Assembly (NCBI GenBank): GCA_019635315.1 | Contig: JAHBZT010000005.1 | Coordinates: 124,001 to 188,000, forward strand | Direction of reading: 5' to 3' | Length of the DNA stretch: 64,000 nt | Source of the DNA: Rubrivivax sp. | Lineage (GTDB): Bacteria; Pseudomonadota; Gammaproteobacteria; Burkholderiales; Burkholderiaceae_C | Part shown: positions 32,457-41,203 of the stretch, piece after piece | How positions within the stretch are numbered: position 1 is the first letter of the stretch | How the letters are laid out: every line of letters starts with the position of its first letter | Made by a program: the position numbers and the translations under genes | The notes under the pieces: generated by a model | Seen by the model: the letters and a program-made list of their open reading frames with translations, nothing else | The model's database searches: none | Told to the model about the DNA's origin: nothing

Positions 32457-34264
32457 CCGTCGCGTGCCGGCGCGGCCCCCGGCTGCGCCGCACACTCCTC
32501 GAAGATGCGCGCCCGGCAGCCGGCGCAGATCGCCGAGTCGAGCCTGGGCACGATGGCCGCGATGGCCTCGCGCTTGGACGCGAACAGGTGGCCGGCGCCC
32601 AGGCGCTCGACGAAGCCGCCGGCGCCCCACATCGCCATCACCTCGGGCCGCGGGCGGTGGAAGTACAGGCCGCCGCCCATCAGCAGGCGGCGGCGGCGCT
32701 CGTCCTCCCACAGCGCGGCGCCGGCAGCGTCGATGAAATTCATGCTCTTGGCCATCACCAGCAGGTGGCGCGCCGGCACCGGCTCGTCGCGCAGCGCCTG
32801 CAGGTGGGCCGCGACATGCGGCACGGCGCCGAAGAAGACGTTGCCCTCCATGCGCAGCATCTCCAGCTGCGGGCAGCGCGGCGTGCCGGTCTCGCGCACG
32901 ACCAGCGACCGCTCGCGCCCGCTGCCCGGCGGCTCGGTGAAGCCCATGCTGCGCAGCGCCGGGCGTGCGCTGCGGTACAGGTAGGCCAGCAGCGACGCGG
33001 CGACGCCGGCCAGGATCGCGGTCTCGATCGGCAGCAGCAGCATCGCCACCAGCGTGCCGGCCGCGACACCCGCCTCGCGCGGGTCCAGCCGCCGCAGCTC
33101 GCGCCAGCGCGCCGGCTCGATCAGCGAGGCCGCCACGAGCAGCAGCACGCCCTGCACCGCCGGCATCGGGATCCAGGCCAGCAGCGGCGCGGCCACCGCC
33201 ACCAGCAGCACCAGCGCGAGCGCCGCCGCGACGCCGGCGAGCGGCGTGCGCGCGCCAGCCTCCTGGTGCGGCATCGAGCGGTTGAACGAACCGCAGACGA
33301 CGAAGCTGGAGAAGAAGGCGCCGGCGATATTGGCCAGGCCCTGGCCCAGGCACTCGCGGTTGCTGTCCAGCAGGTGGTCGCTGCGCTCGGCCAGCGTCTT
33401 GGCGATCGCCATCGTCTGCCCGAGCGCGATCAGCGTCAGCGCCAGCGCGATGCCGGCCAGTCGCGGCACGTCCGCCAGGGCCAGCGGCGGCACGGCGAAC
33501 GGCGGCCAGGCCGCGGGCAGCGCGCCGACCACCGGGGTCGCCCAGTCCGGCCCCAGCGTGCGCAGCGCCCAGGCCAGCAGCAGGCCGACGGCCAGGCCCA
33601 GCAGCAGCGGCAGCCCGGCGCGCGCGGTGGCCGGCACACGGCGCAGCGCCACCGCCGCCACCACCGTCGCAGCGGCCACCAGCAGGTCGGCGGCCGGCGG
33701 CGCGAAGGCGGCCGCGCGGCTGGCCTCGACCCATGGCCAGCCGGCGGGCAGGCCGAGCAGGCTGCGCAGCGCCTGCCAGGCGATCAGCACGGCGGCACCG
33801 GTGCTGAAGCCCAGCAGCACCGCCGGCGAGATGAAGTGCGCCAGCGTGCCCAGGCGCAGCAGCGCCACGCCGACCTGCACCAGCCCGACCAGCAGCGTGA
33901 CGCCGAGCGCCAGCGCCAGGTAGTCGGGCGAGCCGGCGACGGCCAGCGGGGCCAGCGACGCGGCGAGCGCGACCGCGAGCACGTTGGTCGGCCCGGTCAG
34001 CAGGTGGCGGCTGGAGCCGGCCAGCGCGGCGACCAGCCCCGGCACCACCGCCGCATACAGCCCCCAGGCCGCGGGCAGGCCGGCCAGCGTCGCGAAGGCG
34101 ATGCCCTGCGGCAGCACCAGCAGCGCGGCCAGCGGTGCCGCGGCGAGGTCGGCGCGCAGCGTGCGGCGGTCGACCTCGGCGGCCCAGGGCCACAGGCGGG
34201 TCAGCCACGCCGGCAGCACCGTCCGCCGCCGGGGCTCGGCAACGGGATCGGGCGGCGGCGGCAT
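32453..34264 (-). CDS. SulP-family anion transporter with STAS domain
   Basis: Inner-membrane carrier of 603 residues in the SLC26/SulP family (sulfate, bicarbonate or dicarboxylate). The transmembrane part (about 30-440) has the SulP signature region GLYAAVVPGLVAALAGSS, with NVLAVALAA following. The C-terminal STAS domain (about 460-590) follows. The last 25 residues hold an unusual CAGCRARIFEEC cluster of three cysteines. The anion cannot be assigned. ATG 34264 is chosen because a -10-like TACCCT lies 7 nt upstream. The gene is divergent from the serine protease across only 41 bp, and its stop codon interlocks with the stop of the convergent FAD gene. Confidence 0.92.
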   Translation of the reverse strand: MPPPPDPVAEPRRRTVLPAWLTRLWPWAAEVDRRTLRADLAAAPLAALLVLPQGIAFATLAGLPAAWGLYAAVVPGLVAALAGSSRHLLTGPTNVLAVALAASLAPLAVAGSPDYLALALGVTLLVGLVQVGVALLRLGTLAHFISPAVLLGFSTGAAVLIAWQALRSLLGLPAGWPWVEASRAAAFAPPAADLLVAAATVVAAVALRRVPATARAGLPLLLGLAVGLLLAWALRTLGPDWATPVVGALPAAWPPFAVPPLALADVPRLAGIALALTLIALGQTMAIAKTLAERSDHLLDSNRECLGQGLANIAGAFFSSFVVCGSFNRSMPHQEAGARTPLAGVAAALALVLLVAVAAPLLAWIPMPAVQGVLLLVAASLIEPARWRELRRLDPREAGVAAGTLVAMLLLPIETAILAGVAASLLAYLYRSARPALRSMGFTEPPGSGRERSLVVRETGTPRCPQLEMLRMEGNVFFGAVPHVAAHLQALRDEPVPARHLLVMAKSMNFIDAAGAALWEDERRRRLLMGGGLYFHRPRPEVMAMWGAGGFVERLGAGHLFASKREAIAAIVPRLDSAICAGCRARIFEECAAQPGAAPARDG

Positions 34265-34271
34265 GGCCGCG

Positions 34272-34299
34272 AGGGTAGCACCGCGGCGCCGGCTAAGAT
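34272..34299. promoter_or_regulatory. divergent -10-like hexamers, SulP and protease
   Basis: Minus strand TACCCT (34277-34272) lies 7 nt before the SulP ATG at 34264. Plus strand TAAGAT (34294-34299) lies 6 nt before the protease ATG at 34306. With only 41 bp between the genes there is no space for normal leaders, so both are probably leaderless. Confidence 0.45.
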
Positions 34300-34305
34300 G
34301 CCGCC

Positions 34306-35703
34306 ATGCTCCCTGCGCCGCGGCCGGCCGTTCTCGGGCACGCGGCACGCGTGCTGCTCGCGGCCGCCCTGCTGCCGGGCGCCTTGCCGGGCGCGCTGGC
34401 GCAGCCGGCCGCACCACCAGCCACTCCACCAGCCGCGCCACCGGCCGCGGCAGTCGCCACCGCCGAGCCGCTGCTGTCGGGCGCCGGCCAGCGCATCTAC
34501 GAACGCACGCGCGAACGGCTGCTGCAGGTGCGCACGCTGCTGCGCACGCAGGACAGCCAGTCGTCGGTGGGCTCGGGCTTCCTGGTCGACGACGGCACGC
34601 TGATCGTCACCAACTACCACGTCGTCAGCCAGTTCGCGCTGCAGCCGCAGCGCCACCGCCTGGTCTACGCCAGCACCGACGGCCGCCAGGGCGCGCTGGA
34701 ACTGCTGGCCTTCGACGTGGTGCACGACCTCGCGCTGCTGCGCCCGGCGGACCCGGCGCCGCTGGCCGGCCGCGGCGCGATCGCGCTGCGCCCGGCCGCG
34801 CAGCCGCTGCCGCGCGGCGCGCGCATCTTCGCGCTCGGCAACCCGCTCGACGTCGGCTTCGCGCTCTCCGAAGGCACCTACAACGGCCCCGTCGAGCGCA
34901 GCTTCCTGCCCACGCTGTTCTTCGGCGGCTCGCTGAGCCCGGGCATGAGCGGCGGCCCGGCGCTCGACGACGAGGGCCGGCTGGTCGGCGTCAACGTCGC
35001 GGCGCGGCGCGACGGCGAGCAGGTCAGCTTCCTGGTGCCGGCCGAACCGGTGCGCGCGCTGATCGCGCGCGGCCGCGACGCCGAGCCGGTGCGCGCGCCG
35101 GCCTGGGCCGAGATCACGCGCCAGCTGCGCGAGCACGAGGCCGCGCTGACCGAGTCCTTCGTCGCCCAGCCCTGGCGCAGCGCCGGCCATGCGCGCTACA
35201 CGATCCCGGTGCCGCAGGAGACCTTCATGCGCTGCTGGGGCCGCGGCTCGCCGCAGGCCGTGCGCGGGCTGCAGTTCGAGCGCTCGGACTGCACGATGGA
35301 CAGCCGCGTCTTCGTCAGCGGCGCGCTGCTGACCGGCTTCCTGACCGTGCGCCACGAGGCCTACGACGGCGCGCGCATCGGGCCGCTGCGCTTCGCCGAG
35401 CGCTACAGCGCGAGCTTCCGCAACGAATTCATGGGCAGCGACGACCGCCACCGCACCGCGCCGCGTTGCGTCGAGCAGACGGTGGACCGCGCCGGCCTGC
35501 CGCTGCGCGCGGTGGTCTGCCTGCGCGCCTACAAGCGGCTCGAGGGCCTGCACGACCTGTCGGTGCTGGTCGCCACGCTGGACGGCAGCGTCGAGGGCGC
35601 GCAGGGCCGCTTCGACGCGCAGGGCGTCAGCTTCGCCAGTGCCCAGCGGCTGACCCGCCACTACCTGGACGGCTTCGCGTGGACCGACCCCGCGTCGCGC
35701 TGA
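34306..35703 (+). CDS. secreted trypsin-like serine protease (S1C type) with novel C-terminal region
   Basis: Exported protease of 465 residues. A signal peptide (about 1-32, ending GALAQ) and a Pro/Ala linker precede a trypsin-like domain, with His105 in TNYHVV, Asp141 in VVHDLALL and Ser215 in GMSGGP. No PDZ domain follows, unlike DegP. Instead residues about 265-465 form a region I do not recognise, containing four Cys (for example in RCWGRGSP and PRCVEQT) that could form periplasmic disulfides. The end overlaps the FHA-protein start by 25 bp, so the two products are made together and may function together. Confidence 0.85.
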   Translation: MLPAPRPAVLGHAARVLLAAALLPGALPGALAQPAAPPATPPAAPPAAAVATAEPLLSGAGQRIYERTRERLLQVRTLLRTQDSQSSVGSGFLVDDGTLIVTNYHVVSQFALQPQRHRLVYASTDGRQGALELLAFDVVHDLALLRPADPAPLAGRGAIALRPAAQPLPRGARIFALGNPLDVGFALSEGTYNGPVERSFLPTLFFGGSLSPGMSGGPALDDEGRLVGVNVAARRDGEQVSFLVPAEPVRALIARGRDAEPVRAPAWAEITRQLREHEAALTESFVAQPWRSAGHARYTIPVPQETFMRCWGRGSPQAVRGLQFERSDCTMDSRVFVSGALLTGFLTVRHEAYDGARIGPLRFAERYSASFRNEFMGSDDRHRTAPRCVEQTVDRAGLPLRAVVCLRAYKRLEGLHDLSVLVATLDGSVEGAQGRFDAQGVSFASAQRLTRHYLDGFAWTDPASR

Positions 35704-36674
35704 TCGAGCTGCTCGACCGCGACGGCCGCGGCGGCGCCGCCGCGCGCGTGGTGGACGTGCACGCCTGGCCGCTGACGCTGGGGCGCGCGCTGGACAACGA
35801 CATCGTCGTCGACGACCCGCATGTCGCGCCGCGCCACCTGCGGCTGGACGCCGCGGCGGACGGCGGGGTCGCGCTGACCGTGCTGGACAGCGACAACGGC
35901 GTGCAGATCGGACGCCGCAGGCTGGCGCGCGGGGCCGGCGAGGCACTGCCCGCCGGCGGCGCCGAACTGCAGGTCGGCACCACGCGCGTGCGCGTGCGCC
36001 TGCCCGGCGAGGCGCTGGCCGCCGAGCAGCCGCTGCCCAGGCGGCCGGCGCTGCCGCTGGTCAGCGGCGCGCTGCTGGCGCTGCTGCTGCTGGCCGTGCA
36101 CTGGCTGGGCCTGGACCCCGGCGACGACGCGACGGCCTGGCTGCCGGTGGTCGCCGGCATGCCGGTCGCGGTGGCCGGCTGGTGCGCGCTGTGGGCGCTG
36201 CTGTCCAAGCTGTTCCAGCACCGCTTCGACTTCATCGGCCACCTGCGCATCGCGCTGCCCTGGCTGCTCGCGATCGAGCTCGCGGGTGCGCTGCTGCCGC
36301 TGGCCGGGGCCACGCTCGCGGCGCCGGCGCTGTGGTACCTGGCGCCGGCGCTGCAGGTGCTGCTGGCGGCGCTGATGGTGCGCCAGCACCTGGCCCGCGT
36401 GCTGCCAGCCTACCCGCGTGCGGTGACCGCGGTGGTCGCGGCGGCCACCGTGGCCGGCTCCGCGGTCTCGCTGGCGCTCACCCACCGCGCCACCGACCGC
36501 TTCGCGCGTGCACCGTACATGAGCACGCTGCCCCTGCCCATGCTGCGCCTGGGCGGCGCGGTGCCGCCGCAGGCGCTGGTCGAGCGCATGGCGCCGCTGC
36601 AGGACGCGCTGGCCGAACGCGCGGCGAAGGCGCGCGCCGAGGACGACGAGGCCGAGGCCGACGACGCCGAGTGA
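35679..36674 (+). CDS. FHA-domain integral membrane protein
   Basis: 331-residue protein. Residues 25-110 form a forkhead-associated fold (LGRALDNDIVVDDPHVAPRHL, with DNGVQI later). The usual phosphothreonine-contact Ser-Arg in the SRRH loop is replaced by APRH, so phosphopeptide binding may be altered. Five hydrophobic segments follow (about 125-145, 152-175, 190-210, 212-235 and 248-268), and the tail is acidic (AEDDEAEADDAE). The start is GTG at 35679, inside the protease gene. With the FHA domain on the cytoplasmic side and a secreted protease partner, a trans-envelope signalling or control pair is possible but unproven. Confidence 0.78.
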   Translation: MDRPRVALIELLDRDGRGGAAARVVDVHAWPLTLGRALDNDIVVDDPHVAPRHLRLDAAADGGVALTVLDSDNGVQIGRRRLARGAGEALPAGGAELQVGTTRVRVRLPGEALAAEQPLPRRPALPLVSGALLALLLLAVHWLGLDPGDDATAWLPVVAGMPVAVAGWCALWALLSKLFQHRFDFIGHLRIALPWLLAIELAGALLPLAGATLAAPALWYLAPALQVLLAALMVRQHLARVLPAYPRAVTAVVAAATVAGSAVSLALTHRATDRFARAPYMSTLPLPMLRLGGAVPPQALVERMAPLQDALAERAAKARAEDDEAEADDAE

Positions 36675-36676
36675 GA

Positions 36677-36719
36677 GCCCCCAGGGCCGGGCTGCGCTCA
36701 GCCCGCCCCGCGTGGGGGC
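36677..36719 (+). terminator. compound stem-loop after FHA gene
   Basis: CGGGCT (36688-36693) pairs with AGCCCG (36700-36705). An outer pair, GCCCCC (36677-36682) with GGGGGC (36714-36719), extends the fold. There is no T-tract, so it is a possible Rho-assisted or attenuating structure. Confidence 0.4.
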
Positions 36720-36806
36720 CAGGCGAAGTGGCAGAGCCCCGTTGGCCTGGGAGTCCGGCGCGGTGCACGCCTTGCCCGGCGCACGGCGCGCGGCCATCAT
36801 CGCGCG

Positions 36807-37598
36807 ATGGACTCCACGCTGCTGATCGGCATCTCCGCACGCATCTACTACCCCGGCTCGGCCGGCGTGCCGCTGCCCGGCGTCTTCACGAAGACGCTGC
36901 ACTACCTCGAGCAGTCGGTGGCGCACTGGGTGCTCTCGGGCGGCGCGATGGCAGTGATGGTGCCGGCGGTGGACGCCACCAGCGTGGTCAAGCGCAGCGA
37001 CATCGACCTCGTGCACTACGCGCAGGCGCTCGACGGCCTGGTGCTGCAGGGCGGCAACGACGTCGCGCCGCTGCACTACGGCGAAGAGGCGATGCACCCG
37101 GACTGGGAAGGCGACCCGGTGCGCGACCGCTACGAGATGGAGCTGATCCGCGCCTTCGTCGCCGCCGGCAAGCCGGTCTTCGGCATCTGCCGCGGCCTGC
37201 AGCTGCTCAACGTCACCTACGGCGGCACGCTGCTGCAGGACATCGCCACGCAGCGCCCCGACGCGCTGGCGCACCGCGAGCTCGGGCGCTACGAGCACCA
37301 CCACCACGCCGTCGAGTTCGTGCCCGGCACCCACCTGGCGTCGCTGTTTCCGGGTGTAACGCGCGCCACCACCAACAGCATCCACCACCAGGGCATCAAG
37401 GACCTGGCGCCGGACTTCGTGGTCGAGGCGCACTGCCCGGAGGACGGCCTTGTGGAGGCGATCCGCCGCCGCGGCCCGGGTTTTGTCGCCGGGGTGCAGT
37501 GGCATCCCGAGTTCCACGACCCGGCCAATCCGGCCACACTCGACGACACGCCGATCCTGCACGACTTCCTGCAGGCCGCCCGCCGGGCGCGCCGCTGA
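36807..37598 (+). CDS. gamma-glutamyl-GABA hydrolase-like class I glutamine amidotransferase
   Basis: Peptidase C26/PuuD-type hydrolase of 263 residues. The catalytic Cys128 sits in FGICRGLQ, and His233 and Glu235 in QWHPEF complete the class I GATase triad. PuuD relatives cleave gamma-glutamyl-GABA in putrescine breakdown; no other puu genes are here, so the substrate is uncertain. A His-rich loop (HHHH near 164-167) is noticeable but lies at a variable position. CATCAT is 6 nt before the ATG, a weak candidate -10. It is followed by a peptide-binding protein gene 31 bp downstream, which may supply a gamma-glutamyl or peptide substrate. Confidence 0.87.
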   Translation: MDSTLLIGISARIYYPGSAGVPLPGVFTKTLHYLEQSVAHWVLSGGAMAVMVPAVDATSVVKRSDIDLVHYAQALDGLVLQGGNDVAPLHYGEEAMHPDWEGDPVRDRYEMELIRAFVAAGKPVFGICRGLQLLNVTYGGTLLQDIATQRPDALAHRELGRYEHHHHAVEFVPGTHLASLFPGVTRATTNSIHHQGIKDLAPDFVVEAHCPEDGLVEAIRRRGPGFVAGVQWHPEFHDPANPATLDDTPILHDFLQAARRARR

Positions 37599-37629
37599 GC
37601 CTGCCCCCCGCGAAAGCCGCCTCTCCGTG

Positions 37630-39222
37630 ATGACCCTGAGTTACCGATCCCTGACGCGTGCGCTGCTGCGCTGGCTGACGGTCGCCGCGCTGGCCGCCGG
37701 CGGCGCTGCGCAGGCGACCACGCTGCGCATCGCCACCGCGTTCGACCCGCAGACCCTGGACCCGCACGCGGTGGCGCTGCTGTACCACTCGCGCGTGGCC
37801 TACCAGGTCTACGACTCGCTGGTCGGCCGCGACGAGCGCTTCAAGCTCGAGCCGGCGCTGGCGCTGTCGTGGCAGGCGGTGAGCCCGACGCTGTGGCGAT
37901 TCAAGCTGCGCCCGGGCGTGCTGTTCCACGACGGAACAGCCTTCGGCGCCGACGATGCGGTCTTCTCGATCGAGCGCGCGCTCGCCCCGCCGTCGCAGCG
38001 CGCCTTCCAGCTCAAGGGCGTGGCCGGCGTGCGCAAGGTCGACGGGCTGACCATCGAGATCCAGCTCGAGGCGCCGGACGCGGTGCTGCCCGAGAAGCTG
38101 CAGTTCATCGCGATGATGAGCAAGGCCTGGGCCGAGAAGCACGGCGTGCAGCGCGCGCAGGACTTCAACGGCAAGCAGGAGACCTTCGCGGTGCGCAACG
38201 CCAACGGCACCGGGCCGTTCCGCGTCGAGCGCTACGAGCCCGACGTTCGCACCGTGCTGCGCCGCCACGAGGCCTACTGGGGCTGGAAGGACACGCGCGC
38301 CGGCAACCTGCAGCAGGTCAGCTTCATCACCATCAAGTCCGACGCCACCCGGCTGGCCGCGCTGGCCAGCGGCGAGGTCGACCTGGTCATGGACCCGCCC
38401 TACCAGGACATCGCGCGCCTGAAGGCCGACCCGCGGCTGACGCTGGTGCAGGTGCCCGACATCGGCCAGCAGTACCTGACCTTCGATCAGTCGCGCGACG
38501 AGCTCGAGTACAGCGACGTCAAGGGCCGCAACCCGTTCAAGGACCTGCGCGTGCGGCGCGCCGTCTACCACGCGATCAACGTGCCGCTGATCATCGACAA
38601 GGTGCTGCGCGGCCAGGCCGTGCCCACCGGCGCCTTCCTGTCCACCTTGGTCGACGGCTCGCCGGCCGAGCTGGACAAGCGGCTGCCCTACGACCCGGCG
38701 CGTGCGCGCCAGCTGCTCGGCGAGGCCGGCTACCCGAACGGCTTCTCGGTCACGCTGGACTGCGTCAACGTGGCCTGGCGCGAAAACGTGTGCCAGGCGG
38801 TGGCCGCGATGCTGACCCAGGTCGGCATCCGCACCACGCTGCGCGCGAGCCCGAGCAACCAGTTCTTCCCCAAGCTCAGCCAGGGCACGGCCAGCTTCAT
38901 CGAGTACGGCTGGACCGCCAGCCCCGACGCCTGGAACTCGCTGAACGGCCTCTTCCGCAGCTTCGACCGGAGCGGACTGGGCACCTTCAACGCCGGCCGC
39001 TACAGCAACCCCAAGCTGGACGAGCTGATCGACGGCATCCGCACCGAGCCCGACCTGACGCGGCGCCGCGCGATGGTCACCACGGTGCTGCGCCTGGTGG
39101 CCGAGGACCTGCCCTACATCCCCTTGTACCGGCGCACGCTGACCTGGGCGATGGCGAAGAAATTCTCGGTCGTGCAGTGGCCCAGCGACACCATCGAGCT
39201 GCGCTGGGTGAAGGCGCGCTGA
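37630..39222 (+). CDS. ABC transporter substrate-binding protein (SBP family 5)
   Basis: Periplasmic solute-binding protein of 530 residues, family 5 (peptides, nickel or opines). A signal peptide (about 1-30, ending AAQA) is followed by the typical FDPQTLDPH start, a YDSLV segment and an LRPGVLFHDG motif (family PS01040 region). There are no permease or ATPase genes next to it in the window, so it is an orphan component here. ATG 37630 is used; an in-frame GTG lies one codon earlier. The ligand is not deducible. It may be cotranscribed with the preceding GATase-like hydrolase. Confidence 0.9.
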   Translation: MTLSYRSLTRALLRWLTVAALAAGGAAQATTLRIATAFDPQTLDPHAVALLYHSRVAYQVYDSLVGRDERFKLEPALALSWQAVSPTLWRFKLRPGVLFHDGTAFGADDAVFSIERALAPPSQRAFQLKGVAGVRKVDGLTIEIQLEAPDAVLPEKLQFIAMMSKAWAEKHGVQRAQDFNGKQETFAVRNANGTGPFRVERYEPDVRTVLRRHEAYWGWKDTRAGNLQQVSFITIKSDATRLAALASGEVDLVMDPPYQDIARLKADPRLTLVQVPDIGQQYLTFDQSRDELEYSDVKGRNPFKDLRVRRAVYHAINVPLIIDKVLRGQAVPTGAFLSTLVDGSPAELDKRLPYDPARARQLLGEAGYPNGFSVTLDCVNVAWRENVCQAVAAMLTQVGIRTTLRASPSNQFFPKLSQGTASFIEYGWTASPDAWNSLNGLFRSFDRSGLGTFNAGRYSNPKLDELIDGIRTEPDLTRRRAMVTTVLRLVAEDLPYIPLYRRTLTWAMAKKFSVVQWPSDTIELRWVKAR

Positions 39223-39289
39223 GCGGCGCCGGCACCCCGACCCTGGGTCGGGCCGCGCGCCGGCCGGCCGCAGGCGCCGAGGCATCGCC

Positions 39290-41203
39290 TTGAACGGCGA
39301 GCAGGCCCTGCTGCTGGCCATCCTGGCCGCCACGGTGGCGCTCTTCCTGTGGGGCCGCTGGCGCCACGACGTCGTCGCCGCCGCCGCGCTGCTGGCCTGC
39401 GTGCTGGCCGGACTGGTGCCGGCCGCTGAAGCCTTCGCCGGTTTCGGCCACCCGGCCGTCGTCACCGTGGCCTGCGTGCTGGTGCTCAGCCGCAGCCTGC
39501 AGGCCAGCGGCGCCGTCGACGCGCTGACGCGGCGCGTGCTGCCCGCGGCCGCCGGGCCGGCGCTCAGCCTGCTGGCGCTGGTCGGGCTGGGGGCGCTGCT
39601 GTCGGGCTTCATGAACAACGTCGGCGCGATGGCGCTGCTGATGCCGGTGGCCGTGCAGCTGGCGCGCCGGCTGGACCTGACGCCGGCGCGCACGTTGATG
39701 CCGCTGGCCTTCGGCACCATCCTCGGCGGCATGACGACGCTGATCGGCACGCCGCCGAACCTGATCGTCTCGGGCTTCCGCGCGCAGCAAGGCGGCAGCG
39801 GCTTCGCGATGTTCGACTTCGCGCCGGTCGGCGTGGCCGTCGCGCTGGCCGGCGTGGCCTTCGTCGCGCTCGTCGGCTGGCGGCTGGTGCCGGCGCGGCG
39901 CCAGGCCGGCGCCGAGGGCTTCGAGTCCGGCGCCTACCTGACCGAGGCCCGCGTGCCCGACGGCAGCAAGGCTGCCGGCCGTACGCTGCAGGAGCTGGAG
40001 GCGACGCTGGACGACAGCGGCGCGCAGATCGTCGGCCTGGTGCGCAACGACCTGCGCCTGTTCGCGCCGGCGCCGGGGCGCCGCGTGCGTACCGGCGACA
40101 TCCTGGTCATCGAGGCCGAGGCCGAGGCCCTGGCCGGCGTGCTGTCCAGCCTGGGCCTGACGCTGGAGGAGGCGCAGCCACCGCCGGCCGAGGCGCCGGC
40201 GGCACGGGGCGGCGGCGCCCGTGCGGCCGCCGAATCCGGCCGGCCCGCCCAGGCCAGCGCTGCTGCCGACGGCGACGGCGGCGGCGACGGCGACGAGGCC
40301 GCCGAGGCCGACGCGCCGGCACCGCCCGAGCGCGAGGCCGGCAGCGGCGAGGTCACGCTGGTCGAGCTGGCGGTGCTGCCGGGCTCGGGGCTGGCCGGGC
40401 GCTCGGCCAGCGACATCCTGCTGCGCACGCGCTGGGGGCTCAACCTGCTGGCGATCTCGCGCCAGGGCCGGCGCTCGCTGCGCCGCCTGCGCTCGATGCC
40501 GATGGCCGCCGGCGACCTGCTGCTGGTGCAGGGCGCGCCCGAGGTGATCGCGCAGTTTGCCGCCGACCATGGCTGCGTGCCGCTGGCCGAGCGAGAGCTG
40601 GCCATCCCCGATCGCCGGCGCGCGCTGCTGGCCAGCGCGGTGATGGCCGCCGCGGTGGCCGCCGCGGCCTTCGGGCTGCTGCCGGCGGCGGTGTCCTTTG
40701 CGCTCGGCGTGCTGGCCACGCTGCTGCTGCGCCTGCTGCCGCCGCGCGTGGTCTACGACGCCGTCGACTGGCCGGTGATCGTGCTGCTGGCGATGCTGAT
40801 CCCGGTCGCCGGCGCGATGGCGGCCACCGGCGCCGCCGACCTGCTCGCGCGCGTGCTGCTCGACGACGTCGCCCGCGGCCACGCCGTCGTCGCGCTCGTG
40901 CTGGTCCTCGTCGTCACGATGCTGCTGTCGGACCTGATGAACAACGCCGCCACCGCGGCGGTGATGTGCCCGATCGCGATCGGCACCGCCGGCGCGCTGG
41001 GCGCGAGCCCCGACGCCTTCCTGATGGCGGTGGCGGTGGGCGCCTCCTGCGCCTTCCTGACGCCGATCGGGCACCAGAACAACACGCTGATCCTGGGCCC
41101 CGGCGGGCTGCGCTTCGGCGACTACTGGCGGCTCGGGCTGCCGCTGGAACTGCTGGTGCTGGCGGTCAGCGTGCCGCTGCTGCTGTGGGTGTGGCCGCTG
41201 TAG
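39290..41203 (+). CDS. SLC13/DASS-type anion transporter with RCK_C domains
   Basis: Inner-membrane carrier of 637 residues. Two transmembrane halves each carry an SNN-like signature: FMNNVGAMALLMPVA with GTPPNLIV in the first, DLMNNAATAAVMCPIA with TPIGHQNN in the second. Between them lie two TrkA_C/RCK_C-like domains (about 215-285 and 355-425). They are separated by a ~65-residue Ala/Asp/Glu/Gly-rich low-complexity linker that is not part of the family. Probable substrates are sulfate, dicarboxylates or other anions. The start is TTG at 39290. The 3' end overlaps the convergent SNase gene by 38 bp. Confidence 0.88.
   Translation: MNGEQALLLAILAATVALFLWGRWRHDVVAAAALLACVLAGLVPAAEAFAGFGHPAVVTVACVLVLSRSLQASGAVDALTRRVLPAAAGPALSLLALVGLGALLSGFMNNVGAMALLMPVAVQLARRLDLTPARTLMPLAFGTILGGMTTLIGTPPNLIVSGFRAQQGGSGFAMFDFAPVGVAVALAGVAFVALVGWRLVPARRQAGAEGFESGAYLTEARVPDGSKAAGRTLQELEATLDDSGAQIVGLVRNDLRLFAPAPGRRVRTGDILVIEAEAEALAGVLSSLGLTLEEAQPPPAEAPAARGGGARAAAESGRPAQASAAADGDGGGDGDEAAEADAPAPPEREAGSGEVTLVELAVLPGSGLAGRSASDILLRTRWGLNLLAISRQGRRSLRRLRSMPMAAGDLLLVQGAPEVIAQFAADHGCVPLAERELAIPDRRRALLASAVMAAAVAAAAFGLLPAAVSFALGVLATLLLRLLPPRVVYDAVDWPVIVLLAMLIPVAGAMAATGAADLLARVLLDDVARGHAVVALVLVLVVTMLLSDLMNNAATAAVMCPIAIGTAGALGASPDAFLMAVAVGASCAFLTPIGHQNNTLILGPGGLRFGDYWRLGLPLELLVLAVSVPLLLWVWPL

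Noticed and set aside
37316-37330. His-rich cluster in the GATase-like hydrolase as a metal site
   Set aside because: Four consecutive His in a variable loop with no family support; the catalytic residues are Cys128, His233 and Glu235.
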